6,039 nt of DNA from Alphaproteobacteria bacterium (GTDB lineage: Bacteria > Pseudomonadota > Alphaproteobacteria > Rhodobacterales > Rhodobacteraceae). The stretch covers positions 1 through 6,039 of the forward strand of contig JAJRRX010000525.1 in NCBI GenBank assembly GCA_024279075.1, written 5' to 3'. The notes beneath the pieces were generated by a model, which saw only the letters and a program-made list of their open reading frames with translations, was not told the DNA's origin and did not search any database. The first letter of the stretch is position 1; every line of letters begins with the position of its first letter. The position numbers and the translations under genes are program-made. This document shows, one piece after another, positions 6,001 to 6,039 of the stretch.

Positions 6001-6039
6001 AAATTTGTTTCGAATTATTTACTAACACGAATAGTTATA

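Noticed and set aside
6008..6025. Possible second CtrA site before the envelope-protein gene (minus strand TTAG-N7-TTCG)
   Set aside because: Only the TT of each half matches well; neither half is TTAA, so it is not distinguishable from AT-rich promoter DNA.

Overview
The window looks like chromosomal DNA from a marine-type alphaproteobacterium, most probably a Rhodobacterales (roseobacter-like) species. Three things point there: the style of the proteins (the MATE N-terminus, the stand-alone CinA-type molybdopterin-binding protein and the RadC), a perfect CtrA-type box (TTAA-N7-TTAACC), and a large envelope protein whose C-terminal domain resembles a poorly characterised family I recall from that order. 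This assignment is inference from recall; no database search was possible. No RNA genes, insertion sequences, CRISPR arrays, prophage genes or origins are visible, and no gap between genes exceeds 84 bases.

Layout. Bases 1-339 (minus) hold the first 113 codons of a MATE-family multidrug/Na+ antiporter that runs off the left edge. Bases 422-1132 (minus) encode a complete 236-residue CinA/MoaB-type protein. Only 35 bases separate its start from the divergent sfsA (1168-1872, plus), which is followed after 36 bases by map, a type I methionine aminopeptidase (1909-2784, plus). After another 35 bases comes radC (2820-3590, plus). The map-radC gap carries a CtrA-like full site and an inverted copy of its TTAACCATT half, so radC probably has its own cell-cycle-type control and is not simply read through from map. 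An 84-base gap with a GC-rich hairpin separates radC from a convergent gene (3675-5987, minus). That gene encodes a 770-residue membrane-anchored periplasmic protein: an N-terminal transmembrane segment, a cadherin/Ig-like domain, a roughly 420-residue Ala/Pro/Ser-rich linker containing degenerate repeats, and a conserved-looking C-terminal domain.

How the genes relate. Most are housekeeping genes: N-terminal Met removal (map), a conserved nuclease-fold protein (sfsA), drug or cation export (MATE) and nucleotide/cofactor-type chemistry (CinA-like). They do not form one pathway. The parts most worth a second look are the CtrA-like control of radC, a roughly 19-residue insertion beside the active site of the methionine aminopeptidase, and the large envelope protein with its repeat-bearing linker and paired-cysteine end domains. 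I found no convincing multi-gene novel system.
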